Positions 1-5,826 are shown, counted from the stretch's first letter. The stretch is 5,870 bases of DNA from Pseudomonadota bacterium (GCA_023432845.1 JAEZEY010000033.1:1-5870), one strand, 5' to 3'. Translations and numbers: made by a program. The notes: generated by a model from the letters alone, not told the origin.

Positions 1-1702
1 CGATCGCCTCTTCCATGCGCAGCAGCTTGTCTTTCTCGCCTTCGAGCATCTTGTCGACCGGCACGCCGGTCCAGCGCGACACCACGCCGGCAACATGATC
101 GGCGGTCACGGTCTCCTCGACCATGGCGCCCTGATCGCCGCGGGCTTCGACGTCTTTCAGTTTCTTCTCGAGCTCGGGGATGCGGCCATAGGCGAGTTCA
201 CCCGCCTTCTGGTATTCGCCTTTGCGCTGGGCGATAGCGAGCTCGTTGCGCGCGTCGTCGAGCTGCTTCTTCAGTTCGGTGGCCGAACCGAGCTTTTCCT
301 TTTCGGCCTTCCAGCGGCTGGTCAGGTCGGCCGACTGCTTCTCGAGCGAAACGAGTTCGGCTTCGAGATTCTTCAGCCGATCCTTCGAGCCCGGATCGGT
401 TTCCTTCATCAGCGCCTGCTGCTCGATCTTGAGCCGCACGATCTCTCGGTCGATCGAGTCGAGCTCCTCGGGCTTGGAGTCGACTTGCATCTTCAACCGT
501 GCCGCCGCCTCGTCGACCAGGTCGATGGCCTTGTCGGGCAGGAAGCGATCGGCGATGTAGCGGTTCGAGAGCGTCGCCGCGGCGACGATCGCACTGTCGG
601 CAATGCGCACGCCGTGGTGCTGCTCGTATTTGTCCTTGAGGCCGCGCAGGATCGAGATCGTGTCCTCGACGTTAGGCTCCGCGACGAATACCGGCTGAAA
701 GCGCCGCGCCAAGGCGGCGTCCTTCTCGACGTGCTTCTTGTATTCGTCGAGCGTGGTGGCGCCAATGCAATGCAACTCACCACGGGCCAGCGCCGGCTTC
801 AATAGGTTGGAAGCATCCATGGCGCCGTCAGCCTTGCCGGCGCCGATCAGCGTGTGCATCTCGTCGATGAAGAGGATGATGCCGCCGTCTGACGAGGTGA
901 CCTCGTTGAGCACCGCCTTGAGGCGCTCCTCGAACTCGCCGCGATATTTCGCGCCGGCAATAAGCGCGCCCATGTCGAGCGACAGCAGTTTCTTGTCGTT
1001 GAGGCTCTCCGGGACGTCGCCATTGACGATGCGCTGGGCGAGTCCCTCGACGATGGCGGTCTTGCCGACGCCGGGCTCGCCGATCAGAACGGGGTTGTTC
1101 TTGGTCCGGCGCGACAGCACCTGGATGGTGCGGCGGATTTCCTCGTCGCGGCCGATGACCGGATCGATCTTGCCGTCGCGCGCCGCCTGCGTCAGATCGC
1201 GGGCGTATTTCTTCAGCGCATCATAGGCGTTCTCGGCGGAGGCCGAGTCCGCGGTGCGGCCCTTGCGCAGGGCCTCGATGGCCGCATTGAGATTCTGCGG
1301 CGTAACGCCGGCACGAGACAAAGCCTTGCCGGCCTCACTGTCCTTCTCGACGGCCAGCGCCAGCAGCAGACGCTCGACGGTGACGAAACTGTCGCCGGCC
1401 TTCTCGCCGGCCTTTTCGGCGGCGTCGAAGACCCGCGCCAGAGCGGGGTCGAGATAGACCTGCCCGGCCCCGCCGCCCGAGACTTTCGGGCGCTTGGCCA
1501 GCGCCGCCTCGGTCTCACGCAAAGCCTGGCGCGAATTGCCGCCGGAACGGTCAATCAGGCCCGCCGCCAACCCTTCGGGGTCGTCGAGCAAGACTTTCAA
1601 GAGATGTTCGGGGGCGAACTGCTGATGACCCTCGCGCAGGGCCAGGGATTGCGCCGACTGGACAAAACCGCGGGCGCGGTCGGTGTATTTCTCGAAATTC
1701 AT
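1..1702 (-). CDS. clpB: ATP-dependent chaperone ClpB, N-terminal 567 residues (3' end outside window)
   Basis: ClpB is a cytoplasmic hexameric AAA+ disaggregase that threads aggregated proteins through its pore together with DnaK/DnaJ/GrpE. Translation from the ATG at 1702 begins MNFEKYTDRARGFVQSAQSL and stays open to the window edge. Visible in order: the double-repeat Clp N domain (about 1-147); NBD1 with Walker A GEPGVGKT at 208-215, Walker B ending in Asp280-Glu281 (IDEMHT) and arginine fingers Arg333-Arg334 (ALARRFQP); and the charged coiled-coil middle domain (about 410-525). The linker RWTGVPVDKM at 543-552 leads into NBD2, which is cut off. Positions agree with E. coli ClpB within about two residues, so there is no frameshift in this part. 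The presence of the middle domain argues for ClpB rather than ClpA or ClpC. The start is supported by a Shine-Dalgarno sequence 8 nt upstream. No in-frame ATG, GTG or TTG lies near the site that gives the short ClpB form in E. coli. Confidence 0.97.
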   Translation of the reverse strand, partial: MNFEKYTDRARGFVQSAQSLALREGHQQFAPEHLLKVLLDDPEGLAAGLIDRSGGNSRQALRETEAALAKRPKVSGGGAGQVYLDPALARVFDAAEKAGEKAGDSFVTVERLLLALAVEKDSEAGKALSRAGVTPQNLNAAIEALRKGRTADSASAENAYDALKKYARDLTQAARDGKIDPVIGRDEEIRRTIQVLSRRTKNNPVLIGEPGVGKTAIVEGLAQRIVNGDVPESLNDKKLLSLDMGALIAGAKYRGEFEERLKAVLNEVTSSDGGIILFIDEMHTLIGAGKADGAMDASNLLKPALARGELHCIGATTLDEYKKHVEKDAALARRFQPVFVAEPNVEDTISILRGLKDKYEQHHGVRIADSAIVAAATLSNRYIADRFLPDKAIDLVDEAAARLKMQVDSKPEELDSIDREIVRLKIEQQALMKETDPGSKDRLKNLEAELVSLEKQSADLTSRWKAEKEKLGSATELKKQLDDARNELAIAQRKGEYQKAGELAYGRIPELEKKLKDVEARGDQGAMVEETVTADHVAGVVSRWTGVPVDKMLEGEKDKLLRMEEAI

Positions 1703-1710
1703 CGTCTGAA

Positions 1711-1718
1711 CTCCCTTC
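1711..1718 (-). promoter_or_regulatory. Ribosome binding site of clpB
   Basis: The minus strand reads GAAGGGAG, 8 nt before the clpB ATG. The purine-rich core and normal spacing fix the start at 1702. This agrees with the conserved beginning of ClpB proteins. Confidence 0.8.
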
Positions 1719-1821
1719 GGCCCTTAAAGGCACCGGTCGAATTCAGGCCCCTTGGCGGCAGCCTGCTGGTCCTTATGTGGGAGCCAATTTGCCGGTGTGA
1801 AGAGCCCGGCGGGTTGATATA

Positions 1822-1835
1822 GGTCAGACTTGACC
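1822..1835. repeat. Short perfect inverted repeat in the clpB / MOSC-gene intergenic region
   Basis: GGTCA (1822-1826) and TGACC (1831-1835) form a perfect 5-bp inverted repeat with a 4-bp spacer. It lies between two divergent genes, about 120 bp upstream of clpB and 31 bp upstream of the MOSC-gene ATG, where an operator could serve either. Next to it, the minus strand reads CCTATAT, resembling an alphaproteobacterial heat-shock -10 element, but I find no matching -35 (CTTG) at the required distance. No CIRCE element was seen in the 164-bp gap. A second weak heat-shock-like pair on the minus strand (CTCTTCAC, 14 nt, TCCCACAT, about 1773-1803) is too degenerate to call. With arms this short, chance is a serious alternative. 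Confidence 0.25.
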
Positions 1836-1866
1836 CCTTCCCGTGGCGCCGACACGAGTCCTTCCC

Positions 1867-2658
1867 ATGTCCGATCAGGCCAGTATCCAATCGATATATC
1901 GCTATCCAGTGAAGGGCCTGTCGCCGCAGAAATTGCCGCAGGTCCGCCTGACGGCCGGGCTGACCCTGCCGGCCGACCGGCTCTATGCCATCGAGAACGG
2001 CCCGACCGGGTTCGACCCCGCGGCACCCACCTATTTCCCCAAGCAGCGCTTCCTGATGCTGATGCGCAACGAGCGGCTGGCCGGGCTGAAGACCGATTAC
2101 GACGAGGGCAGCCACACGCTCACCATTCAGCACGAAGGCCGCGCGGCGGTGCGCGCCGACCTGCGGACCAAGGAAGGCCGGCTGGCGGTCGAGGCCTTCT
2201 TCCGTAAATTCATGCCGGCGGAACTCAACGGCCCGCCCAAGGTGCTGTCCGGCGAAGGCGCGCCGGGCAGTCCACACAGTTTCTCCGACGTGGCGAAGAA
2301 AGTGGTGTCCATCATCAACCTCGCCTCGGTCGCGGCGATCGAGAGTGCCGTCGGGCAGCCGGTCGATCCCCTGCGCTTCCGCGCCAATCTCTACGTCACC
2401 GGCTGGCCGGCCTGGCGCGAGTTCGATCTGCTCAACCAGGAGATCGAAATCGGCAACAAGGCCCGGCTCAGGGTGGTCAAGCGCATTGTCCGTTGCGCCG
2501 CGACCAACGTCGATCCGGTCACCGGCGCGCGCGACCTCAATATCCCGCAGTCCCTGATGCAGGCTTTCAATCACATGGACTGCGGCATCTACGCCGAAGT
2601 GATCGAGGGCGGCGACATCGCGCCCGGCGACACGCTCAAAGACAACGCGCTGCTGTAG
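1867..2658 (+). CDS. MOSC domain-containing protein, 263 aa
   Basis: This is a MOSC protein of the group with an N-terminal beta-barrel domain (MOSC_N), related to YcbX/mARC. Such proteins bind the molybdenum cofactor or act in sulfur transfer or N-oxide reduction; the substrate here is unknown. Seen in the sequence: MOSC_N signature YPVKGLSP at 13-20 with the following ADRLYAI; FRANLYV at 171-177; the core motif RCAATNVDPVTG at 209-220, whose Cys210 matches the conserved MOSC cysteine; and the closing CGIYAEVIEGGDIAPGD at 239-255. No 2Fe-2S ferredoxin domain follows, unlike E. coli YcbX, so any electron donor would be separate. There is no signal peptide or membrane segment. The ATG at 1867 is preferred because the family begins just before the YRYPVKG motif. 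A GTG at 1843 would add eight residues, and neither start has a good Shine-Dalgarno sequence. The gene is divergent from clpB and convergent with the next gene. Confidence 0.88.
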   Translation: MSDQASIQSIYRYPVKGLSPQKLPQVRLTAGLTLPADRLYAIENGPTGFDPAAPTYFPKQRFLMLMRNERLAGLKTDYDEGSHTLTIQHEGRAAVRADLRTKEGRLAVEAFFRKFMPAELNGPPKVLSGEGAPGSPHSFSDVAKKVVSIINLASVAAIESAVGQPVDPLRFRANLYVTGWPAWREFDLLNQEIEIGNKARLRVVKRIVRCAATNVDPVTGARDLNIPQSLMQAFNHMDCGIYAEVIEGGDIAPGDTLKDNALL

Positions 2659-2661
2659 GAC

Positions 2662-3609
2662 TCAGCGCGAGATCACGATCGCGCCGTTCGAGGCCACACG
2701 GCCCGGTGCACGCTGCTCGACGCGCAGCTCACGCCGCGGCGCCGACGCGGCCGGCGGCTGCACCGGCATGCGCGAAATCTGCGTATCGGTCCGCGGCGGC
2801 GGAGCGGCCCGAGCCTTGAGACCAAGAAACTCAGCGAGCGCCGGATCGAGCGGGACATCGCGATGCGCCTGCGACGGCGGCACCGGACGAGGCTGCGGAC
2901 CGGTACCGCGCGGCCGGCCCTTGGCGCTGTATTCGGATTCGATGACAGCGAGCAGTTCGGCGATCGGCGAGTCGAGCTCGTTGTCGCTGCTCTTTTGCTG
3001 CGCACTGCGGTCGGCGTACTGAGCCGCCGGCGCACCGCGGTCGGTGGGCATCACATAGGCAATGACGCGCGAGCGCGGATAGATCGCCTCGCCGACCTTG
3101 CGGCCGTGGTTGCCGGAAATGATGATCGGGTTCCCGTGCGCATCAATGCCGGAGACGACGCCGACATGGCCGCCGTTCTTGCCGCGCGTAAGCACGGCGA
3201 TGGCGCCGACGCGCGGTTCGTTGATGCGGCGGCCGTATTGCGCGAAGGAGCGCGCGGCGTCCGAATTGGTGCCGGAATAACCGACCTTGGCGAGAACCAT
3301 GTTCATGAAGGTCGCGCACCACAGCCGGTCGCGCGCCGTCGGATTGGTGCCCATGTATTTGCGCGCCTCACGCACCAGCGCCGGCCAGCCGGTCAGCGGC
3401 GCCTTCGGTGGCGCCGAGATGGCGGTGCTGCGCAGGCGATTGGCGTTGGCCTCGCGCTGCGCGCGATCGGCGAGCGTCTTGTTCTTCGTCGCCGAGGACT
3501 GTTGAGCGGCCTTCGGCTTGGACTGCGGCATCGGCTGACTGACCGCCGGTTCGCAGAAGGCGATCAGCGCGATGCCGCTAAAAGCGACCATAAACCGCAT
3601 CGTGCGCAT
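2662..3609 (-). CDS. Secreted TIGR02594/CHAP-like Cys-His domain protein, 315 aa
   Basis: This is an exported protein of the TIGR02594 type, which resembles the NlpC/P60-CHAP superfamily of cysteine peptidases and amidases. A role in cleaving cell-wall peptide or amide bonds is inference; the family is poorly characterised. Residues 1-24 look like a signal peptide (MRTMRFMVAFSGIALIAF core), with likely cleavage after Ala-Val-Ser24. A Lys/Gln/Ala-rich linker runs to about 70. The domain spans about 74-188, with candidate nucleophile Cys98 (RLWCATFMN), His148 (GGHVGVVSG) and a polar GNH at 166-168. The tail (about 190-315) is rich in Pro, Arg and Ala, probably disordered, and contains LDPALAEFLGLKARAA. 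The start at 3609 is chosen because it gives the signal peptide and has GGGGA 7 nt upstream. An in-frame ATG at 3753 would place 48 charged, Cys-rich residues before the signal. The gene ends 3 bp from the convergent MOSC gene. Confidence 0.85.
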   Translation of the reverse strand: MRTMRFMVAFSGIALIAFCEPAVSQPMPQSKPKAAQQSSATKNKTLADRAQREANANRLRSTAISAPPKAPLTGWPALVREARKYMGTNPTARDRLWCATFMNMVLAKVGYSGTNSDAARSFAQYGRRINEPRVGAIAVLTRGKNGGHVGVVSGIDAHGNPIIISGNHGRKVGEAIYPRSRVIAYVMPTDRGAPAAQYADRSAQQKSSDNELDSPIAELLAVIESEYSAKGRPRGTGPQPRPVPPSQAHRDVPLDPALAEFLGLKARAAPPPRTDTQISRMPVQPPAASAPRRELRVEQRAPGRVASNGAIVISR

Positions 3610-3616
3610 GTACGTG

Positions 3617-3621
3617 TCCCC
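3617..3621 (-). promoter_or_regulatory. Ribosome binding site of the Cys-His domain gene
   Basis: The minus strand reads GGGGA, 7 nt before the ATG at 3609. It decides in favour of this start over the ATG at 3753. A second in-frame ATG at 3600 would place the motif too far away. Confidence 0.6.
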
Positions 3622-3659
3622 GATTCCAAAATGTCTTCGCGCGACGTCACTCGCGCGGC

Positions 3660-3681
3660 CCGTGCATCGGGGATAGCACGG
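3660..3681. repeat. 6-bp inverted repeat in the leader of the Cys-His domain gene
   Basis: CCGTGC (3660-3665) and GCACGG (3676-3681) are perfectly complementary around a 10-nt loop. They lie about 50 bp upstream of the start at 3609. In a minus-strand transcript this would be a leader hairpin. On the plus strand it is followed by a short T-run, but no plus-strand gene ends here, so a terminator role is unlikely. I found no convincing sigma-70 promoter for the gene in this gap. Confidence 0.3.
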
Positions 3682-3725
3682 ACAATTTTCGACAAATGAT
3701 CGGATTGAATTAACGATGAAACGAC

Positions 3726-3766
3726 ATGGTGAACATCGACGGCGCTTAACCACGCGCGTTCACCAT
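3726..3766 (-). repeat. 9-bp perfect inverted repeat just downstream of metW
   Basis: ATGGTGAAC (3726-3734) and GTTCACCAT (3758-3766) are perfectly complementary. Inside them a second pair, GCGC at 3742-3745 and 3754-3757, can stack on the outer stem. This leaves an 8-nt loop and a 7-nt one-sided bulge. On the minus strand the hairpin begins 17 nt after the metW stop codon, the usual place for a 3'-end structure. There is no U-tract after it, so it is not a standard intrinsic terminator. It could be an RNA-stabilising hairpin, a Rho-associated 3' end, or an operator for the downstream gene. Confidence 0.5.
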
Positions 3767-3783
3767 CGTCTCCGTCGAACCGC

Positions 3784-4431
3784 TCAGCCTTTCCGGCTCA
3801 ATAGAAACACGCCCTGCTCGCCGAACATGTTCCAGAACCACCATGGCGCGTTGAGACGCAGCGGCGCCCCCCAAGCGTTGAGTGCCACCGCCTTGTCAAT
3901 CGAGACGCCTACGGTCTGGCAGAGCTGGACGAAGTCCTTGATCGTGCAATGATGAATGTTGGGCGTGTCGTACCAGCTGTAGGGCAGAATATCGGTTTGC
4001 GGCATGTGGCCCTGAAACATGAGTTGAATGCGCACCGTCCAGTGGCCGAAATTCGGGAACGAGACGATGGCGTGCCGGCCGATGCGCAGCATGTGCTCGA
4101 GCACCACGCGAGGCTGGCGTGTCGCCTGCAGTGTCTGCGACAGGATGACGTAGTCGAATGCGTCGTCCGGATAGTCGGCGAGATCGGTGTCGGCGTCGCC
4201 CTGGATCACGGCCAGCCCCTTCGCGACGCATTCGTTGACGCCTTCGCGCGACAACTCGATGCCGCGGCCATCGACGTTGCGCGTGTCGGCGAGAATTTGC
4301 AGCAACTCGCCGTCGCCGCAGCCGACGTCGAGCACCTTGGCATCGCGCTCGACCATGTCGCTGACCAGCATGAGGTCGACGCGCGCGCCGCTGCTGTTGC
4401 GAATCTGCGGCTTGATTTTTCTGTTGCTCAT
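3784..4431 (-). CDS. metW: Methionine biosynthesis protein MetW, 215 aa
   Basis: MetW is a class I SAM-dependent methyltransferase-fold protein that accompanies MetX in many proteobacteria. Work in other bacteria, as I recall it, indicates that MetW binds MetX and supports its acyltransferase activity; no methyl acceptor is established. Seen here: glycine-rich motif I VLDVGCGDGELL at 33-44; acidic GIEL at 57-60, expected at the end of strand beta2; the conserved SFPNFGHW at 124-131; LPYSWYDTPNIHHCTIKDF at 149-167; and the Trp-rich NAPWWFWNMFGEQGVFLL near the C-terminus. Length is normal for the family, and the protein is cytoplasmic with no membrane segment. The start at 4431 (MSNRKIKPQIR) is chosen because the in-frame extension to 4611 overlaps metX and is low-complexity. 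There is no clear Shine-Dalgarno sequence. Lying only 22 bp after metX, it is probably co-transcribed, perhaps translationally coupled, and so under the same leader control. Confidence 0.93.
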   Translation of the reverse strand: MSNRKIKPQIRNSSGARVDLMLVSDMVERDAKVLDVGCGDGELLQILADTRNVDGRGIELSREGVNECVAKGLAVIQGDADTDLADYPDDAFDYVILSQTLQATRQPRVVLEHMLRIGRHAIVSFPNFGHWTVRIQLMFQGHMPQTDILPYSWYDTPNIHHCTIKDFVQLCQTVGVSIDKAVALNAWGAPLRLNAPWWFWNMFGEQGVFLLSRKG

Positions 4432-4453
4432 GAGCTTTGTCGATCTTGCCAGA

Positions 4454-5683
4454 CTATTTCTTCGCCGAAAGCCACGGCAGTCCGCGTGCCTTGCCGGCGC
4501 CATCGAGAAAACCGCGCACGATGGCGAACATTTCCGGCTCGTCGAGCAGGAAGGCGTCGTGACCCTTGTCGGTAACGATCTCGGCGAAGGACACACGCGC
4601 CTTGGCGGCATTGAGCGCGTGGACGATGGCGCGCGATTCCGGCGTCGGGAACAGCCAATCGCTGGTGAACGAGATTACACAGAAACGCGTCGGCGTATCC
4701 TTGAAGGCATTGGCAAGCACGCCGCCAGCGTCCGCGGCGAGATCAAAATAATCCATCGCGCGCGTGAGATAGAGATAGGAGTTGGCGTCGAAACGCTCGA
4801 CGAAGGAAATACCCTGGTGGCGCAGATAGCTTTCGACCTGAAAATCGGCATCGAACGAGAACGTCGCCTTCTCGCGGTCCTGGAAGTTGCGGCCAAACTT
4901 GCGGTGTAGCGCCGCGTCTGACAGGTACGTGATGTGCGCGCCCATACGCGCGACCGCGAGGCCGCGGCGCGGATTGGTGCCCTCGCGATGATAACGCCCG
5001 CCCTTCCATTCCGGGTCGGCCATGATAGCCTGGCGGCCGACTTCGTGGAACGCAATGTTCTGCGCCGAGTGGCGCGTGGCGGTAGCAATCGGCAGCGCCG
5101 CGAATACGCGGTCGGGATAACTCGCCGCCCATTGCAACACCTGCATGCCGCCCATCGAGCCGCCAACGACGGCGAACAAGGTTTCGATGCCGAGATGGTC
5201 GAGCAGCATCGCCTGCGCACGCACCATGTCGCGGATGGTGATGACGGGGAAGTCGAGCCCCCACGGCTTGCCGGTCGCCGGATTGGTCGAGGCCGGCCCG
5301 GTAGTACCCATGCAGCCGCCGAGCACGTTGGTGCAGATGACGAAATAGCGCTCGGTGTCGATCGGCTTGCCGGGACCGATCAGGGTTTCCCACCAGCCGT
5401 TCTTCCCGGTCACCGGATGCACGTTGTTGACGTGCTGATCGCCGGTGAGCGCATGGCAGATGAGGATCGCGTTGGAGCGGTCGGCGTTGAGAGTCCCATA
5501 CGTCGTGTAGGCGATCTGGAATGGCGACAGGTCAACGCCGGCATCGAGCTTGAGCGGCTTGTCGGCGCCGAAGCGGGCGATGTGGGAGTCGCGCGGATTG
5601 TCGGCATCGCGCACGATTTGATCGCGCGGCAGATCGGCCTGGTTCGGCTTGGCGTTCATCCCCAACACATGACCTTCGGTCAT
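4454..5683 (-). CDS. metX: Homoserine O-acyltransferase MetX, probably acetyltransferase, 409 aa
   Basis: MetX is a cytoplasmic alpha/beta-hydrolase-fold enzyme that transfers an acyl group from acyl-CoA to the hydroxyl of L-homoserine, the first committed step of methionine synthesis. The expected elements are present: LICHALTGDQHV at 74-85 in the oxyanion region; GWWETLIGPGKPIDT at 96-110; NVLGGCMGTTGPAS at 119-132; nucleophile Ser176 in GGSMGG; Asp342 in TSDWLFP; and His375 in DKGHDAF. These give the Ser-Asp-His triad. Length is typical, with a somewhat long N-terminal leader (about 45 residues before the core). The ATG at 5683 is preceded by GGGAGG at 5-nt spacing, which favours it over the in-frame ATG nine codons in. 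Some MetX proteins use succinyl-CoA, and sequence inspection alone does not settle the acyl donor. Upstream lie a terminator and a SAM-II type element, so excess SAM probably represses it. Confidence 0.95.
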   Translation of the reverse strand: MTEGHVLGMNAKPNQADLPRDQIVRDADNPRDSHIARFGADKPLKLDAGVDLSPFQIAYTTYGTLNADRSNAILICHALTGDQHVNNVHPVTGKNGWWETLIGPGKPIDTERYFVICTNVLGGCMGTTGPASTNPATGKPWGLDFPVITIRDMVRAQAMLLDHLGIETLFAVVGGSMGGMQVLQWAASYPDRVFAALPIATATRHSAQNIAFHEVGRQAIMADPEWKGGRYHREGTNPRRGLAVARMGAHITYLSDAALHRKFGRNFQDREKATFSFDADFQVESYLRHQGISFVERFDANSYLYLTRAMDYFDLAADAGGVLANAFKDTPTRFCVISFTSDWLFPTPESRAIVHALNAAKARVSFAEIVTDKGHDAFLLDEPEMFAIVRGFLDGAGKARGLPWLSAKK

Positions 5684-5688
5684 GAAGG

Positions 5689-5694
5689 CCTCCC
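5689..5694 (-). promoter_or_regulatory. Ribosome binding site of metX
   Basis: The minus strand reads GGGAGG, 5 nt before the ATG at 5683. It lies downstream of the terminator and about 60 nt from the 3' strand of the riboswitch. The aptamer is therefore unlikely to mask it directly, which favours transcriptional over translational control. Confidence 0.85.
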
Positions 5695-5710
5695 GGACAC
5701 ATCAGGCCAT

Positions 5711-5743
5711 AAAAAACCCGGCCTGAACGAAGGTTCGGCCGGG
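5711..5743 (-). terminator. Intrinsic terminator in the metX leader (attenuator)
   Basis: On the minus strand, CCCGGCC (5743-5737) pairs with GGCCGGG (5723-5717). GAAC (5736-5733) pairs with GTTC (5728-5725) around a CTTC loop, leaving one bulged A at 5724. Six T residues follow directly (5716-5711). This is an 11-bp, GC-rich Rho-independent terminator, 27 nt upstream of the metX ATG. Being inside a 5' leader and preceded by a riboswitch-like element, it is best read as a conditional terminator. It could instead end transcription of a gene beyond the window edge, but the riboswitch and promoter between them argue against that. Confidence 0.9.
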
Positions 5744-5763
5744 ACCCTTGATGTTCCCCGGCC
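5737..5763 (-). promoter_or_regulatory. Candidate antiterminator pairing in the metX leader
   Basis: On the minus strand, GGCCGGG (5763-5757), at the 3' end of the aptamer, is perfectly complementary over 7 bp to CCCGGCC (5743-5737), the 5' strand of the terminator. The loop between is 13 nt. This pairing excludes the terminator. GGCCGG can alternatively pair with CCGGCC in the aptamer loop (5802-5797), as expected for the SAM-II pseudoknot. The complementarity is seen directly; the regulatory role is inferred. Confidence 0.65.
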
Positions 5764-5817
5764 TGTTTAGCGAGTTGTTTAACGTGGCTGCAAGCCGGCC
5801 GGCTCAAATGACCACGG
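5756..5817 (-). promoter_or_regulatory. SAM-II (metA-type, SAM-alpha) riboswitch aptamer upstream of metX
   Basis: SAM-II aptamers are small H-type pseudoknots that bind S-adenosylmethionine and lie upstream of methionine genes, mostly in Alphaproteobacteria. On the minus strand, stem P1 forms between CGTGGT (5816-5811) and GCCACG (5788-5783), five Watson-Crick pairs plus a G-U. The loop holds CATTTG (5810-5805), CCGGCC (5802-5797) and TTGCAG (5793-5788). After P1 come TTAAAC (5782-5777) and TCGCTAAA (5773-5766), then GGCCGGGG (5763-5756), which can pair with the loop CCGGCC as a pseudoknot. The series UUGCAGCCACGUUAAAC, then UCGCUAAA, matches the SAM-II consensus as I know it, and the gene downstream is a usual target. 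The element sits directly after the predicted transcription start and before a terminator. The aptamer boundaries are approximate. Confidence 0.88.
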
Positions 5818-5826
5818 AATGGCATG

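Noticed and set aside
95..805. Plus-strand open frame of 236 codons opposite clpB
   Set aside because: It lies wholly antisense to conserved ClpB sequence (NBD1 and middle domain) and has shadow-like composition.
1720..1731. Imperfect palindrome GCCCTTAAAGGC near the clpB ribosome binding site
   Set aside because: The symmetry is broken and the element is short. I cannot separate it from chance.
1843..1866. GTG start for the MOSC gene at 1843
   Set aside because: The eight extra residues do not resemble the family, and no Shine-Dalgarno sequence precedes it. The ATG at 1867 fits the family N-terminus better, though not with certainty.
1699..2574. Long minus-strand open frame opposite the MOSC gene (291 codons)
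   Set aside because: It is antisense to a gene with clear MOSC motifs, shows no recognisable domain, and also spans the clpB leader. High GC content readily gives long antisense frames.
3547..3567. Possible lipoprotein signal (Cys19) in the Cys-His domain protein
   Set aside because: The residues before Cys19 are Leu-Ile-Ala-Phe. Phe directly before the Cys does not fit a lipobox, so ordinary signal peptidase cleavage near residue 24 is more likely.
3610..3753. N-terminal extension of the Cys-His domain gene to an ATG at 3753
   Set aside because: It would bury the signal peptide 48 residues inside, and it crosses the inverted repeats. The ATG at 3609 has a ribosome binding site.
4432..4611. 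Longer MetW starting at 4611 within metX
   Set aside because: The added 60 residues are an out-of-frame reading of the metX 3' end. Known MetW proteins start near the residues encoded at 4431.
3949..4909. Plus-strand open frames opposite metW and the end of metX
   Set aside because: They are antisense to conserved coding sequence and have no recognisable motifs or ribosome binding sites.
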